Assembly (NCBI GenBank): GCA_037355855.1
Contig: CM074766.1
Span: 868,001 to 932,000 of the forward strand
DNA length: 64,000 nucleotides
DNA from: Pseudo-nitzschia pungens
Lineage: Eukaryota; Bacillariophyta; Bacillariophyceae; Bacillariales; Bacillariaceae
Direction: 5' to 3'
The notes under the pieces were generated by a model. It was not told the origin of the DNA and ran no database searches. It was given only the letters and a program-made list of their open reading frames with translations. Below are positions 11,347 to 23,359 of this stretch, in pieces (positions within the stretch are counted from its first letter, which is position 1; each line of letters starts with the position of its first letter). A program made the position numbers and the translations under genes.

Positions 11347-13230
11347 AGAAACAAACTATTGACTCTAGAAACAAACACTGTTTCTACTACAACTCCACCG
11401 GGGGGCAAACGCTAGCAACAAAAAGAACAAACACATAAATTTAAATTTCGAAACAACAACAACAACCACAACAAGTACAGCAGCTAAAAACACCCATTAC
11501 CCTCAACAAAAACACTCCCCTTTGTCTCCAGCAAGCAAACCTCCAACAAACAAGAAGGAAACAAGCGCCGAAACGAAACAAGCAAACGCCCAAACAAGCA
11601 AACGCCGAAACGCAGAAACGACAGCAAGCAGCAAGCAGCAACCAACGCGTCGATAATACAGGGGGGGACAGCAAGCAGCAAACAACAAGCAACGCGTCGA
11701 TAATACAGGGGGGACAGCAAGCAGCAAGCAGCAGCAACGCGTCGATAATACAGGGGGGACAGCAAGCAGCAACGCGTCAATAATACAGGGGGGGCAGCAA
11801 GCGGCAGCAACGCGTCGATAATACAGGGGGGGGACAGCAAGCAGCAAGCAGCAGCAACGCGTCGATAATACAGGGGGGACAGCAAGCAGCAAGCAGCAGC
11901 AACGCGTCGATAATACAGGGGGGACAGCAAGCAGCAACGCGTCAATAATACAGGGGGGGCAGCAAGCGGCAGCAACGCGTCGATATTACAGGGGGGGACA
12001 GCAAGCAGCAGCAAGCAGTAACGTGTCGATAATACAGGGGGGAGACAGCAAGCAGCAGCAAGCAGTAATGCGTCGATAATACAGGGGGGAGACAGCAAGC
12101 AGCAACAAGCAGCAACGTATCAATAATACAGGGGACAGCAAACAGCAACGCGTCGATAATACTGGGGACAGCAGCAGCAACGCGTCAATAATACAATGCG
12201 TAGATAATACAGGGGACAGCAACGCGCTGATATACGGCAAACAGCAACGCGTCAATAATACTGGGGATAGCAGCAGCAACGCGTCGATCTACAACAAACA
12301 GCAACACGTTGATATGCAGCAAGCGTCAATATACAGGGGAGCAGCAAGCAGCGAGCAGCGAGCAGCAAATGACGTACAGGGGTTTCGCTGGGTTTGACGC
12401 GTGGATTATGTACTGTAAAGAGATACCCTAGCGCAGCCAAGACAAAGGCGATACAGTAGGGGGGGAACAGCAAGCAGCAAATAGCAGCAAAGCGTCGATG
12501 ATACAGGGAAGCAACAAACAGCAGCAACACGTTGATAGTACAGGGGGGACAGCAAGCAGCAGCAACAACGCGGCAATTTTCTAGGGGACAGCAGCAAAGC
12601 GTCGATATCCAAGGGGACAGCAGCAAAGATTCGATATACAGCAAGCAGCAGTGAAGCGTCGAATTTCAAGGGGAAAAGCAACGTGTTCATATACAGCAAG
12701 TAGCAGCAACGCGTCGACATGCTAAATCGTTTTTCCCGCAGACAAGGAATCCACGGGCTGCAAGAAGACCATGACAACAACAACAACAATACTAATAATA
12801 ATAATATACGTACAACAGCAGGTCGCGCAAGACAACAACCAACTAGTTCAAACACTTTAACGTTCCACAAACAATCAGGCGTTTCTTTCGTTGATTTGTT
12901 TTGATGTTTCGTTGCAACGTTTCGGCGTTTCGTTGCTTGTTGTTTGCTTGTTTTCTTTTGTCTATTTCTCTCTTCTTTGTTGGATCTTTGCTTGCTGGAG
13001 ACAAAGGGGAGTGTTTTAATGGGTGTTTTTAGCTGCTGTACTTGTAGTGGTTGTTGTTGTTGTTGTTGTCGTTGTTGTCGTTGTTGTCATTGTTTCGAAA
13101 TTTAAATTTATGAATCGAAACATATGTGTTTCTTTTTAAACAGTGTTTGTTTCTTACTACATATGGAGTTATTTGTTTCTTAGTACATAAGGAGTTTGTT
13201 TCTGTGTCAGCAAATTTGTTTCTTTGAAAG
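11347..13230. mobile_element. Foldback-like element: inverted repeats around a minisatellite
   Basis: The left arm (about 11347-11610) and right arm (about 12905-13190) are inverted copies. Long exact blocks match in reverse complement: ATAAATTTAAATTTCGAAACAA (22 bases from 11434), a 27-base block from about 11472 around GTACAGCAGCTAAAAACACC, a 28-base block from about 11511 around CTCCCCTTTGTCTCCAGC, and AGAAACAAACACTGTTT. The blocks keep their order and are separated by small indels in an AAC/GTT-rich linker. The arms enclose about 1.1 kb of minisatellite. There is no transposase, so the element would be non-autonomous. This layout matches foldback (FB-type) transposons of other eukaryotes. 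The exact ends and any target-site duplication were not identified. Confidence 0.7.
11630..12725. repeat. Minisatellite core, about 25 copies of a 30-48 bp unit
   Basis: The unit is built on ACGCGTCGATAATACAGG plus a run of G and a variable CAGCAAGCAGCA stretch. The left half (to about 12120) is homogeneous and contains a repeated multi-unit block (near 11736-11822 and 11903-11990). The right half is diverged, with units such as AAGCGTCGATATCC. On the minus strand it reads as a long VPPVLSTRCC-type frame, a by-product of the repeat. Confidence 0.9.
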
Positions 13231-15617
13231 TATTCTTCTCATAAGCACCTCGAGGGTGTGCGATCGCGCGTATTATGGTTGAATTTGATTGGTTAATAAT
13301 TAATCTCAAGCACTTACGATATTGTGTCAGAGAAAGGGACCGTAAGGATTAAAAGTGCACGCAAATCGTTAAGAGAGGTGTCAGATACTGTTTAGATATA
13401 CCAATAATAATCTCTTATTATTTTTTGTCTGTTTAGTCAGATTCATTCATAGTACTAAGCGGAGGTACTAGGTTCCAACTGCTCCCCGAGCGCTGCAATA
13501 GCACTAATACTGCTACCAGCAGTACTAGTGGTGTCAGAACAAGTCAACACTACTACTACTAATAGTAGTACTACCACTACTATTAAGGAGAACCAAGTAC
13601 TACTAGTAGTAGTACTACTACTATCCCTTTGCATTTGAAATATTTCACCATGATGTTTCGATGCTTTTTGTTTTGGGAAGGATGCATGCATGAGAAGAAT
13701 AAGTGAAAGCTGCTGCTTGCATGAACTCTGCATTCTTGATGCTTTGGGTTGGTGGTGGTGGGGTGTCCCAGTTCACAGAGGAGAACACAAACACTGCTGG
13801 TACTACTAGTAGTAGTACTAGTAGTACTTTCTTGTTGCGATTGGGACAATCACAAGCTTGGGCATTGAATCATACTCTATCCAATAAGCAACGAACCACT
13901 TATCAAAATGGAAAGAACGATCGCAAGCAACATGTTCCTCATTGTTTTACAAGGTAGTAGCACGTCGAGCGCGAGAGAAAAGAGCCGGCAATGATTCCAT
14001 GAAACGTATGCTGGTGATGCTGGTGGTGGTGGTGTGCTTCTTCTTGTTGGATCCAACAGAGTAGTAAGAATGTCGTGCCTCCATCCGCAACTCCTTCTTC
14101 TTTCCAACACGGTACCAGGGCACGTCATCGATAGATTGATTCCGGCAGCGGAAGATACCGTACAAGCAACCTATCGAGCAACAGTCGGTAGTAGGAACAT
14201 CGGTCATGTACAACAACAAGTTCGTATTCGTAATAAAGAAATAGCACAACGCGGTGAAGATTAAGGTTACTTGCTTTACGTACGAAGCATTTTTTTTTCG
14301 ATTACCAGCAAGGTTACCCGTCCGGTAAGATTAAGGTTACTCGTACGAGTGAAAGAAGAAAGTAAGATTTATTGTACCGGTAAGTTACCTTACTGTGTTA
14401 ATCTTTCCGTCGTATTGTTTCAAACATGGCGAAGGTCGCCATTGTGGATCATTGGGACATCTTTCGTTTTTAATGATTGGAACTCCAATTTGTACAGTCA
14501 AAGAATGTACCGGCTGTTCTCCAGGAATACAGTTTTCGACTGGGGACCAAGTTATCAACGACGGTGAATTTTGTGGAGTCCGTCCCAGCACTAAGGTTAC
14601 CGTACGATAACTTACCTACCGACAACGATCCAAACACAGGGACGAGCAATAATGACTCACTCGTAAGATTAAGGTTACCCAATTAAAGTAAGGTTACTCG
14701 AATACGTACAACATACCGGTATTACTCCAAATACTTCTTCTTGATTCGGTATGTATTCTACTGGCTATTGTACTTACATCCGTCCCCTAAGTAATAGACA
14801 TTCCGAATACGATCGACAACAGCCGAAACAAAGTTTGAATTAGGTGTCAGGGTTAAAAACAAAAAACTCGGTGAGACGATCCAAATCGAAACAAGCGATG
14901 GGTGATTACAGCTTCCCACGGGGGAAGGAGTCCGAACGCAGCATGACAGCATGCTGTGCGTGCTTGCTACTGTACGGTACAAGCTTGCTCGAGTTCAAAA
15001 ATTCACAAACATCTACGGTAAACCTTACGGAAGCGAAACAACTACATAGGCCACAAACTGCTTGGTACAAATCAATCCTATTTTCACCAGGAACCGCAAC
15101 CGAGTGCACTCACTGTTTGTTCATATTCCGAGAACAGAGTTTGCAGCAACCGCTAGCGTCATTTATTCCGATACAATAAAAACAGTAGAAGCAGGAACAA
15201 CATCTGTTCCACTAACCGGCACTGTTGATCTGCTTTGCTCCATTAAATTTGGAAGGGACTCTTGAGGTACGAATCAATCGGAATGTTTATCGGTTTCGTT
15301 GTTATTCATAGCTCCGGATTCGTTGAGATCTATAGAATTTCTATGATTTTGTTCCTCTTCGTTGTATTCCGATGGTTTGGAATGATTGAAAGCCGGTGAA
15401 GGTTTGTTTTGCATCGGTGCTTGATTCCTGATGGGTAGTCAACCCATCCCAATACTGTGCCGGGGACTCACCAACAATGTTCTTTTCGCTTGCTCGTTTC
15501 ATGGCCTCCATGTGATGCCAGCTGCTCTCGTGTTGTACGCGCAACAAATAGCTTGGAATAGTGCGGTAACAATACAATCCATTTATCGTAGATTTTTGTA
15601 TCGATATTTTATTAACA
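13231..15617. other. Spacer with triplet hairpins and GTAAGGTTAC motifs
   Basis: No conserved coding sequence. At 13545-13625 and 13800-13830 there are (TAC)n/(TAG)n runs in opposite orientation that can fold back. Between 14265 and 14720 the sequence is dense in AAGGTTAC, GGTAAGATTAAGGTTAC and GGTAAGTTACC variants. Confidence 0.6.
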
Positions 15618-16111
15618 ATGACGGAAGCCAATAACGAATTCTTCTCGGAGAGTCAAGACGGAAGCCGCCGTGTTCGTCTGGGGAGTTGGAACTACGATGA
15701 AGACCATTACATTCGACAGTACTCGGTCGAAAACGATTTGTTGCCGATCAACGAGTGCGAATGCGAATACGAATACGACTATGAGTACGAAAGCGAAGAA
15801 GGCAGCACCCATCACGGCGGTGATTCCGAACTCGCGAGCGGAACCACGAGCGATTCATGGAGGAACGAGGAAGAAACACCAGCCGGACGAGCTCCATCCT
15901 GGAGACGGCGAAGACGGCAAACGGCCTTGGGAAAGGCGTGGGAGATCCCGTCGTTGCACGCGATGCGAAGACGACGACAGTTTCGGCATCTCGTGGAGGA
16001 CGAAACCCTGCGCCACCGGCGAATTATCGCGCAGGATGTGCCAAAAGAGGACGGCGACAAGGACGTTCGCATGGATGTGAAGCCAGACGGAGCGACCCGG
16101 TCATTGAAAAC

Positions 16112-16150
<39 letters not shown>

Positions 16151-19100
16151 CCCCAGAATCCAACCCAGAGCACTCTCCGAGATGCCTCTCGCCAACATCT
16201 CGCAACTGCTCCGCGATCGAGAGGTCTATGGCGGCGGGAGCGGCCGGAGGGGTGGAATGCGAAGCAGGAGTCGATGCCATCCGAATGATTACGCCGGAAG
16301 GTATTCCGGGTTCAGCACCACCAAACGCATCTCGTCTTTTGATCCCGTATTCGACGACGACGACGACGAAACCATCATGGAATACTTTACGGAGGAGGAA
16401 GACTCCAGCGGGAACAAGCGAAGGAGGCGGAGGAGGCGGAGACGAAAGGGGGAGAAACGATTCGCGAGCACGAGCCCAAACAGTGCCAAACCGTCTTCGC
16501 CCACTACCGTTACCGCGACCGAAGCCTCGGACGCGAATGTCGAGGTGCTGAGTCCTCCGACACAAGCCAATGGTCCACGGTGTCCGCGTCGCGGGAGCCG
16601 CAACAGCAGCATCTGCCATCGTTCCACCACCGATCAGTTGCGGACCTATGCCGAACAAGTCTGCGTCACAAAGTTCGAATCGAGCTATCTGACTCACCTG
16701 ACGGAGGAAAACCAAGATGATGAAGAAGAGGGAGAGGAAGCACCTGCAAATGCCACTGCAAACGAGGACGACAATACCAATAACAATACCAATAATAACA
16801 ACGAGAACGAGAACAAAAGCAAGGCTGTCTCAACAATATCGATTGCCTTTTCGCCGGACGGAAAGACCATGGCGTCTACGCACGGAGACCACACTGTGAA
16901 GATCACGTGCTGCCTGACCGGGAGACTCTTGCAGACGCTGGTGGGACACCCCCGGACTCCCTGGACGGTCAAATATCATCCCCACGCCTGGAGAAGACCG
17001 ACACTCAGCAACCGACAATCCTTCGTTGAGCACTCCAGTAACCATCATTGCCGACGGCAACAGCAGCACGAATACATTTAGTGCGTCGTCTACGAATGCT
17101 TCCGCTTCTAGCCACGGAGTGGGTACCGGCAGAGCCAATGCCCCCGGTCGTCGCCAGGATCCGTCCTCCCGAAATTCTTCGCATGGTGAGCAGCAGCCAC
17201 AAAGCAATGGCGGTGCGGCGGTGCCACAAAAACAACAAATCCTCGCCTCGGGTTGCCTCGGCCACCAGGTCCGGATATGGGACTGGGTTACCGGAACCTG
17301 TTTGCAAATGATACGCCTGGAATTCGCCATTATCAGTCTCAGTTTCCATCCCTCCGGAAGCCTACTGGCAATTGCCAATGGAACAAGGCTGCATTTCTGG
17401 GGATTGCCAACGGTGAACGTGGCCCAAGAGGAGGAGAACTCCAGCAATGGGAACAGAAATGACAGCGACCCAACCGCGGGAAGCACGGGCATTGCGAATC
17501 GTGGAAACGGGGGACGAAGGGACGATACTCAAAATAATAATAACAACAATAACAATAACAACCGGGGAAGCAGCCAAAACCGAAGGGGCACGAGCATGAA
17601 CATCGAAATGAGACACATGCTCAGGTGCGTGCACTTTTTGCCCGACGGGAAACGGGTCATTGTGGGTGGAGTCAACCCCCCGGCGAGGCAGGATGTACAA
17701 CGGCAGCGCAGGGCAATGGAAGCCGGAAACCGCTACACTCCGCCCATGTCGTTTTACCTTCGGTTGTGGGACTTTGACCTGAGGGCCGCCAAATTATTGC
17801 CGCCCCTCGACGCCGAAGAGAAGGCTTTCGGGTAGAGCGAGAGCCATGGAGGAGGCCCGGGCTGCCGCAGGATTGCCTTCGCGGCGCCGGAGAGCGATCA
17901 GCAATGTAAGTTCCGGTTTGCGTCCTCTTGCATTCGCTTTCTGAGGTTTTTTGCAGGATTTTGCCGGGTATCAAATGGTGCAAGAAACTGTGCGACGCTT
18001 TTTGCAGAGTTGTGTGTAGAAAAAAGATCGCCCGATTGTAACTCGGTGAAAGAACGGAAGATGGCAACATGTCGCATGCGTATCTATGTTCTCACTTCAC
18101 TTCGTACCTTTGTCGAATTTGAAATCTTAATGCATCGTTCTGAACTGTCATCACATCGTAATATTGTAGCACCGACTGTTCGTTCCCAGAGCGCTTTTGT
18201 ACAACGACGGTGGTTTTGATGTATCACCCGACGGAAAGACACTTTGCGCTTGCGCGGAATATTGGCTGCCAGAGGGCGTTGACAACGCAACGGACTTGTT
18301 GCATCCTCCACAAACCGATGACTTTGAGGATCATGATAGCGAATACTACAGCGAGAGTTGTAGCGAAGCCGATAGCGAGAGAGCCGGCAGCAAAAATGAC
18401 GTGGAAATGAACGATGGAAACGAAACATCGAGAAAAGAAAATGTTGCTGTCAAGGAAGAAAAGATCAAGGAGGTTGTGATGACGGCCGATTTGGAGAGGA
18501 TGAAAGATGCTTCTTCCGGAGGCAATGTGCATCAAGAAGAGATGAGAGATGGGGGGGGAGACAACTCCTCTGCAAGGCAGCACACGTCGCCAACACGACC
18601 TGCTTCGTCGTCTCTGTCGTCGGTTCCGTCGGCAACCCCACCCCGCATAGTAGTCAGACAGCAGCAACCGATTTCGAGCCCCCCTCCTACATTTGGCACA
18701 ACCGCGGGAACCATTGCGAGTGGATTAATAGCCGCGGGTCTGGTCACAACTCCAATCCAAGCGGGATTGACACCCCAGACCCCTCCTCCCAATGTAAATC
18801 CTCTCAACTTTCCTTTGAGTCCTCCCTCACCCCCTGGACGCAGGTTTGCGGGTGGACTAGGAAGAACTGGCAGCAGAAATGCCCAAGCATTGCAGCAAAA
18901 CGAGGAGCTGCGGCAGCAACATATGGCTCATCATCGATACGGTCAACAGCAGCAGCAACAACAACAACACATGGCCAGAGCCTCTCAAGAGCAACAACAT
19001 CAACAGGTCATACCCCCAACGCAGCAACTTCAGCAACAACGAGTAGGTCCCTCATCGGGAGGCATGGGTCGGAGTTCCGGGAACGCGGAGGTTACGATAC

Positions 19101-19855
19101 CGGCTCCCCCGGGAATCAATCATCGAAATCACCGTCAGCATCGACTCAATGCCCAGCATGCGAGTGGAGCGTATGGCAATCCCTTTGTGACTGCATCTCG
19201 CAATCGTCGTACGTGGCTCCAAAAGGGACGATACGTTCCGCATGTGGTAACGATCAGTCTCGATACGGAGCCTTATATTGAAACCGTCACCGAGCAAGTC
19301 GTTGATTCAACAACGGTCGAGGCCGCGGCACCTGGTCCGCAGCAAGTGGAATACATGGAGTACGGCGGCACCGGGGCGCGCACGGTGCCCGCTGCGGCTA
19401 GCATTACCACCACTATGGTAACGAAGAAGCTCTACAGGATTCCCGGAAAACATGGCGACTTGTCCACCGAACCTCACACAAAGGATCGGCGTCCACGCTT
19501 GGGGCAGTTGTTGTCGGCCTGTCCTCTGGATGGCTCCAAGGCGTCGGCCGTCACATGCGTCAAGTTTTCTCCCTGCACCGAGTATTGTTTGATCGGGTAC
19601 GGGGTGAGAGAACCGCACGTGGAACGAGGCTCGGAGAACGCGACTTTTCCGCATCCTCCCTACCACCCCGTGACCGCCATGTACAAGGTGAACACGGGAG
19701 GACGCATGAGACACGTTTCGACGATGCTCAGCGGTGACGACGACGTGAACATTGCGAGATTCCACCCCGAGTCGGGATACGGGTTTGTGTATGGTACCAA
19801 GCAGGGAAGAATCCGCGTTTTGGGTCCCAGGCCCTGGAATTACTACAACTGCTAA
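15618..19855 (+). CDS. AMBRA1/DCAF3-like WD40 scaffold protein, two frameshifts, one intron
   Basis: After a low-complexity N-terminus of about 400 residues (poly-Asn at 16115-16151, acidic and Arg-rich runs), the protein reads AFSPDGKTMASTHGDHTVKI, GHPRTPWTVKYHP, LASGCLGHQVRIWDW and SFHPSGSLLAIANG, which is the order and wording of the AMBRA1 N-terminal WD40 repeats. AMBRA1 links Beclin-1/PI3K autophagy and is a DDB1-CUL4 substrate receptor (DCAF3). A CCCC run at 16980-16983 (YHPT expected) and a GGG run at 17830-17832 each carry one base too many. Correcting both lets the frame reach AISN/GTAAGT at 17905. The intron 17906-18169 ends ATTGTAG and the second exon (18170-19855) continues in phase with ALLYNDGGFDVSPDGKTLCA, a long Gln-rich disordered region, and a closing WD segment (GYGFVYGTKQGRIRVL). 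About 1323 residues after correction. Confidence 0.75.
16115..16151 (+). repeat. (AAC)n coding microsatellite
   Basis: About twelve AAC codons encode poly-Asn in the N-terminal disordered region of the AMBRA1-like protein. Related AAC/CAG runs recur near 17530 and 18945 in the same gene. Confidence 0.9.
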
Positions 19856-22453
19856 AATCCAGTTGAAATCGAATAGGTTGGCGTAGTAATCATGCAAACT
19901 GACATTCCTGACATTTTTTTGACCGAATCCGCTCTACTCGTCATGCTCCGTTCGGTAGTTCCCAACTTTGATATTGCTTGGTTCTTAATTTGAAGGTCGC
20001 AACATTTGTGTTATCTGAGCAATCGTGAGAATGGAGCAGGTTAACGCGTACTCTTTCTCGGGACTATTAGCAGTGCCCATCTCTAGTACCTTCTTTCGTG
20101 TATCTTTCGAAAGTCTTCGAAAGCCCGCTGGGAAATTCACTACCCGGTTGGTTTCGACCCTCGATACGGTAGATGCAGAATCACCAATAATAGAGAATGA
20201 ACTGTTTATGCTTTGACATTTACGACTTCTTTCGTTTTGGATCAGCCGCCTCCCTTAAGCATACTGGGAATAGCATTGAGTTCGACACAAACTACCCATT
20301 TTTCGCGGAAAGCTTTTGCTCAGAGGTAGAAAACGCTTGTCCAATGTCCATGATTGGTACGCACGGCGAAGGCATTCATTCTCGAAGAATTATTAGTAGG
20401 TTTTGGTATTGATACCAACTTTTTCAGAATTCAGGGGAACTCCTCACCTGCCTATTACGTAACCACTATTATTAGTTGACAATTTTGTGCCTCTACTATA
20501 ATAGAGGAAGCATAAAAAGGAATTGTTTACAATACTTAAAGTTTCCACCTCCAACTATTCATCCTGCCAACCCGGAATGTTGTCCGATACTGAATTATCG
20601 GTTGCAATATTGTTATTCACGTGCGATGTATCAACTCCGTCAAACGACCGACAAGAACAAACTAGCAACTTCATGGTCTTGTGGTTTACATTTTGTGCCC
20701 CTTTTCTTGAGAACGTGTTACTGTGTGATATTGGGACATTGCTTATTTATATTGCGATGGATATGGTCCTCAACAATGAATATTCAGAAAGGGAAGGTCC
20801 TGCTAGTAGTACTACTATGACAATTTTTGTTCTGAAAGAATTTTACTCCCAATTTACATTTTGCAGCCATTATGTGCAACGTTGGGTTATTTTCAGCAAC
20901 AGAACTTGTTTCAGCCACAAGGTTCACAACTTTCCTTTTCAATGTTTCATTATCTTCATCTCAAGAAAAATATAGGAGTACTAAGGTAGAAAGCCACAAC
21001 TCAAACAGAAATTTCTTCTCTGTGCTGCTCCAGAAGCTCAACCACAAGCCTCAAATGATGGTGATGTAAAGACATCATACGGCATAGTACTTGGGCCTAG
21101 ACTTTTTGATTATCTACTCACTAGCTATATATGCATTAACAGATGTTCTTGTCTTGGTGGTGTGGATAGTAGTAGTAGGATGTCAATTCCCCCACACACA
21201 AAACATCATACCACCAGCAGTCAATAAGAGGGTGAAGGATCACCAGCAGTAGCAACACGACGTTTCTTCAGGAAAGCGCAGCAAATTCCATTTCATTTTT
21301 AGTTTTCATTTAATCCACTAGAGTAGGAAGAAGTTAGAGGACTTCGACCTCTACAGTATGGACAAGAAGTTCAACACAACAACATGACATATATCTGAAG
21401 CGAATTGCTGAGCTACCGGTAAGCTTTACCAGTACTGGTGTGCTACAGTGAAACGTAATGCAAATACAGGTATTTATCTACCGGTACGTAGGTAAGAACT
21501 ATCTCAGCGCTTATCTTGCTTGGGAACGTCGTATGGGTGGAAAAGCTTGTTGATGATTGATTGTTGATCGATTTGATGAGCAATGACAATCACATACTAC
21601 TAGTAAATTACCTTGCTTGTACGAAGTATTACTAACTTACTTGCATTGTATTTTGATGATCCGAAGTCGTTCTGTTGCTGCCACTCGTAGCTCGAGAGAT
21701 GATTGGTTGGATGAGAGTCCCCGTTAGAGACGTCATCATCCGTTTGAGAGGCTTTAAGTACGTGTGGAGGTATTTAAATTACTTAAATGATTCGACCGAC
21801 TCTCTGACGTATGTACAATTGGTATTTGAATTGTACTCCATAGCAATGATATTTAGGCGAGTTACGGTTAAACCTTCTGAACCAATGCGCTAAATTAATC
21901 GATTGAACGACTCGCAATAGTGATCCGGGGTGTCCGCAGGGTTCTCAATGCCCGTCTTGCGCGCACTGTCGCGCATTCAGTACGTCACATATCGAGCAAG
22001 CATGGCCCGGTTTGCAAGAGGAGCTAAGATGTGCAAGTTGCTCCTGGTCAGAGACATAGCGCCTTTCCGTTGTCCCGCCTCCCAAAATTTTGGCGCACGA
22101 GGGAGCGGTATGTTTCTGGACGTGGTGCGTTGCCACCATCAGATTCAAGTAGGCTTCGTACGGTCCGCGTCGTACTTGGATGCGTTAAAATATCTGCAAG
22201 GCAACCCGCGTGCGTGTGAAAACAAGTTCTTTTCTTTAGGAGATTGCAGCAGAAAAGATCAACAACGTGTGCAACGCCAGAAGCAGTGGAGGGCATCGAA
22301 AAGTGCGAGACACTCACGCACTAAATCAACAGATCAACAACAATCGCATCCCTCTCATAGAACGGCATTGTTATTGTTCATCACTGTTACATATCACTCT
22401 ACTGTTGTATCATCATTAGTCAAAAGCTGAATCCACAGTACTGTACACTGAAA
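19856..22453. other. Intergenic spacer, no gene seen
   Basis: AT-rich with only unsupported frames, the longest at 20523-20975 and 21930-22430. It holds an ACT/AGT triplet run near 20805 and GTAGTAGTAGG near 21170. The last few hundred bases must contain the promoter of the plastid gene at 22454; no specific element is recognised. Confidence 0.5.
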
Positions 22454-23359
22454 ATGAAGTTCTTCACTCTTGCATTGGTTGCTGCCCTTGGCGGATCCGC
22501 CTCGGCCTTCACCACGGCCCCCAAGAACAGCGTTAACACCGCCTTGTTCTCTTCGCAATACGAAGCCGGTCTTGCCACCGGAGTCGGAGCCCCTGTCCCC
22601 GAAGAGCGTGGAGGAGAAATGGCCCTCACAAAGGATGTTTGGGAAACCTTGTCCCCCATCAAGGTGCAGGGAGGAAGTCTCCGTACCTGGTCTTTCACCA
22701 CCCCTTCCATCGACTCCGTTCAAGTCCACCTCAAGACCGAGGGACGTCCTCTCAACGCCAACGTCGAGCTCTGGCAAGGACCCGACAACACCCCCCAAAA
22801 GATGGCTGTCTACCTCGAGGACGGAAACCTCCGACCTTTCCGTGCCGTTATTGCCTCCCCCGGATCCCAGAACTCCATTGCCATTCGCAACACCGCTTCC
22901 ATGGAATACCCCATTGCTGCCGGAGTTGAGGCTGACATCAAGGATGGCGGTATCGAAAACTTCACCGACAAGCTGTCCAAGATGGCCACTCCCCGCACCG
23001 TGCAGGGAGGAGCCGTTTTCACCATGCCTTTCGCTCCTTCGGTTGCCTCCGTCCAAGTCTTGTTGAAGACGGACGGACGTCCATTGAACGCTCGTATCGA
23101 GCTCCTCCAAGGTCCCAACAACGTCAAGCAAGTCATGGAGGTCTACACCGAAGACGGTACCGAGCGACCTTTCTTCGCTATTCTCGAGACACCAGGAACC
23201 GGAAACGTTGTCCGTATTGTTAACACCGCCACTGTTGAATTCCCTCTCGGATGCAACCTTGAACCTTTCCTCGTCGAAGAGGGAAGCGACGACATGTTCA
23301 TCGTCAGTGAGGAACAAGGAACCGAGTCTTCCTCCAAATTCTTCTTCCTTGACAAATAA
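22454..23359 (+). CDS. Plastid-targeted protein with a duplicated domain, unknown function
   Basis: 301 residues, no intron. It opens with a signal peptide ending GGSASAF, matching the diatom A-S-A-F plastid import motif; the cut would leave Phe19 as the transit peptide's first residue. The mature part is two copies of one domain (about residues 70-160 and 180-275). Both share VQGG, SVQV.LKT(E/D)GRPLNA, EL.QGP.N, M.VY.EDG..RPF.A, and an N.AT/S.E.P ending. Codon use is strongly biased to C-ending codons (ACC, GCC, CTC, AAG), unlike the neighbours and typical of highly expressed diatom genes. The regular beta-strand pattern suggests a beta-sandwich. I do not recognise a characterised family; it is probably an abundant stromal or lumenal protein. 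Confidence 0.85.
   Translation: MKFFTLALVAALGGSASAFTTAPKNSVNTALFSSQYEAGLATGVGAPVPEERGGEMALTKDVWETLSPIKVQGGSLRTWSFTTPSIDSVQVHLKTEGRPLNANVELWQGPDNTPQKMAVYLEDGNLRPFRAVIASPGSQNSIAIRNTASMEYPIAAGVEADIKDGGIENFTDKLSKMATPRTVQGGAVFTMPFAPSVASVQVLLKTDGRPLNARIELLQGPNNVKQVMEVYTEDGTERPFFAILETPGTGNVVRIVNTATVEFPLGCNLEPFLVEEGSDDMFIVSEEQGTESSSKFFFLDK

Noticed and set aside
11484..12098. Minus-strand repetitive frame of 204 codons (LSTRCC repeats)
   Set aside because: By-product of the minisatellite; no cellular-protein-like composition, and changes with unit number.
14265..14720. GTAAG-rich tract as clustered splice donors
   Set aside because: No exon with coding character lies near, and the reverse-complement CTTAC is equally common, so it is a symmetric repeat and not splicing.
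20523..20975. Plus-strand frame of 150 codons in spacer
   Set aside because: No signal, domain or codon bias. Hydrophobic and Cys/Phe-rich as expected from AT-rich noise.
21930..22430. Plus-strand frame of 166 codons upstream of the plastid gene
   Set aside because: Ends 24 bases before the true ATG and lies in probable promoter sequence. No recognised motif.
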